DNA from: Candidatus Parabacteroides intestinavium
GTDB taxonomy: Bacteria; Bacteroidota; Bacteroidia; Bacteroidales; Tannerellaceae
Direction: 5' to 3'
Assembly (NCBI GenBank): GCA_019118725.1
Contig: DWYO01000080.1
Location: 1 to 6,993, forward strand
Length of the DNA: 6,993 nt
The position numbers and the translations under genes were made by a program. This document shows, one piece after another, positions 6,846 to 6,993 of the stretch; the stretch's first letter is position 1; every line of letters begins with the position of its first letter. The notes below the pieces were generated by a model, which was not told the origin of the DNA, ran no database searches, and saw only the letters and a list, made by a program, of their open reading frames with translations.

Positions 6846-6878
6846 TTGTCCAATTCCCATAAAAAATACTTATATTTG
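6846..6878 (+). promoter_or_regulatory. Promoter of second rpn copy
   Basis: TATATTTG at 6871-6878 is an exact -7 match, and the TTG at 6846-6848 corresponds to the weak -33 element of copy 1. One additional A in the spacer makes the separation 22 bp instead of 21. The promoter begins only 11 nt after the stop of copy 1, and no terminator fits between them, so read-through from copy 1 is also likely. Confidence 0.62.
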
Positions 6879-6907
6879 TCGAAGTAATAACCCCATAAAT
6901 CTTAATT

Positions 6908-6993
6908 ATGGAAGAAAGCAGATTTATCAATCCGTTTACGGACTTTGGTTTCAAACGGATATTCGGTCAGGAAATCAACAAGGATTTGACCAT
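6908..6993 (+). CDS. Rpn family nuclease, copy 2, N-terminal fragment (cut by window edge)
   Basis: The ATG at 6908 opens a frame of 28 codons plus 2 bases that runs off the right edge. It repeats the start of copy 1 with a single difference, Asp instead of Glu at residue 12 (NPFTDFGF). The visible part covers only the conserved N-terminal motif and stops before the nuclease active site, so it is unknown whether this copy is intact. Spacing, leader and start context are the same as in copy 1. Confidence 0.88.
   Translation, partial: MEESRFINPFTDFGFKRIFGQEINKDLT

Larger units (their letters stand above)
5867..6993 (+). repeat. Head-to-tail tandem duplication of the rpn unit (about 984 bp period)
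   Basis: Sequence from 5867 recurs from 6850 to the window edge at 6993. Over the visible overlap (5867-6009 against 6850-6993) there are only two differences: five versus six A residues at 5878-5882 and 6861-6866, and A versus C at 5959 and 6943. The unit includes promoter, leader and gene, so each copy should be expressed independently. Homology fades just upstream of CCAATTCCCAT. No terminal inverted repeats or target-site duplications were seen around the first unit. Confidence 0.93.

Overview
The window looks like a chromosomal segment from a gut Bacteroidales bacterium (Bacteroides/Parabacteroides type). Three things point there: the character of the RsmA, MgtE and AroB proteins, near absence of strong Shine-Dalgarno sites, and several matches to the Bacteroidetes -7 promoter element TAnnTTTG. 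The genus is inferred from memory of the families, not from a search.

Layout. Positions 1-592 (minus strand) hold the first 197 codons of a lysylphosphatidylglycerol-synthase-type membrane protein that runs off the left edge. A 131-bp divergent intergenic region (593-723) follows, with one -7 promoter element facing each way. Next come four co-directional genes with very short gaps (23, 2 and 25 nt), probably one operon: rsmA/ksgA (16S rRNA dimethyladenosine methyltransferase), an EptA-like phosphoethanolamine transferase of the inner membrane, mgtE (Mg2+ channel/transporter) and aroB (3-dehydroquinate synthase). These are a housekeeping ribosome-maturation gene, an envelope-modification gene, a Mg2+ uptake gene and a shikimate-pathway gene. 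No single pathway joins them, although lipid phosphate decoration and Mg2+ supply are both tied to outer-membrane stability.

The 215-bp gap after aroB (5709-5923) is the least ordinary noncoding part. It contains a degenerate direct repeat with an exact 22-bp period (GAAAAGRTA at 5751, 5773 and 5795, with a weaker fourth copy upstream) and a 12-bp-arm palindrome in the middle unit. The promoter of the next gene lies after it.

The right end (5867-6993) is a head-to-tail tandem duplication, with a unit of about 984 bp, of a gene for an Rpn-family (PD-(D/E)XK) recombination-promoting nuclease/putative transposase. Each copy carries its own nearly identical promoter and leader. The first copy is complete (303 aa, with eight EG-type tetrapeptide repeats near its C-terminus). 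The second is cut by the window edge after 28 codons. In the visible overlap the copies differ by one A in a homopolymer inside the promoter spacer and by one base in codon 12 (Glu to Asp).

No tRNA, rRNA, CRISPR array or classical insertion sequence was seen. The nuclease array and the repeat-bearing gap before it are the parts most worth following up.
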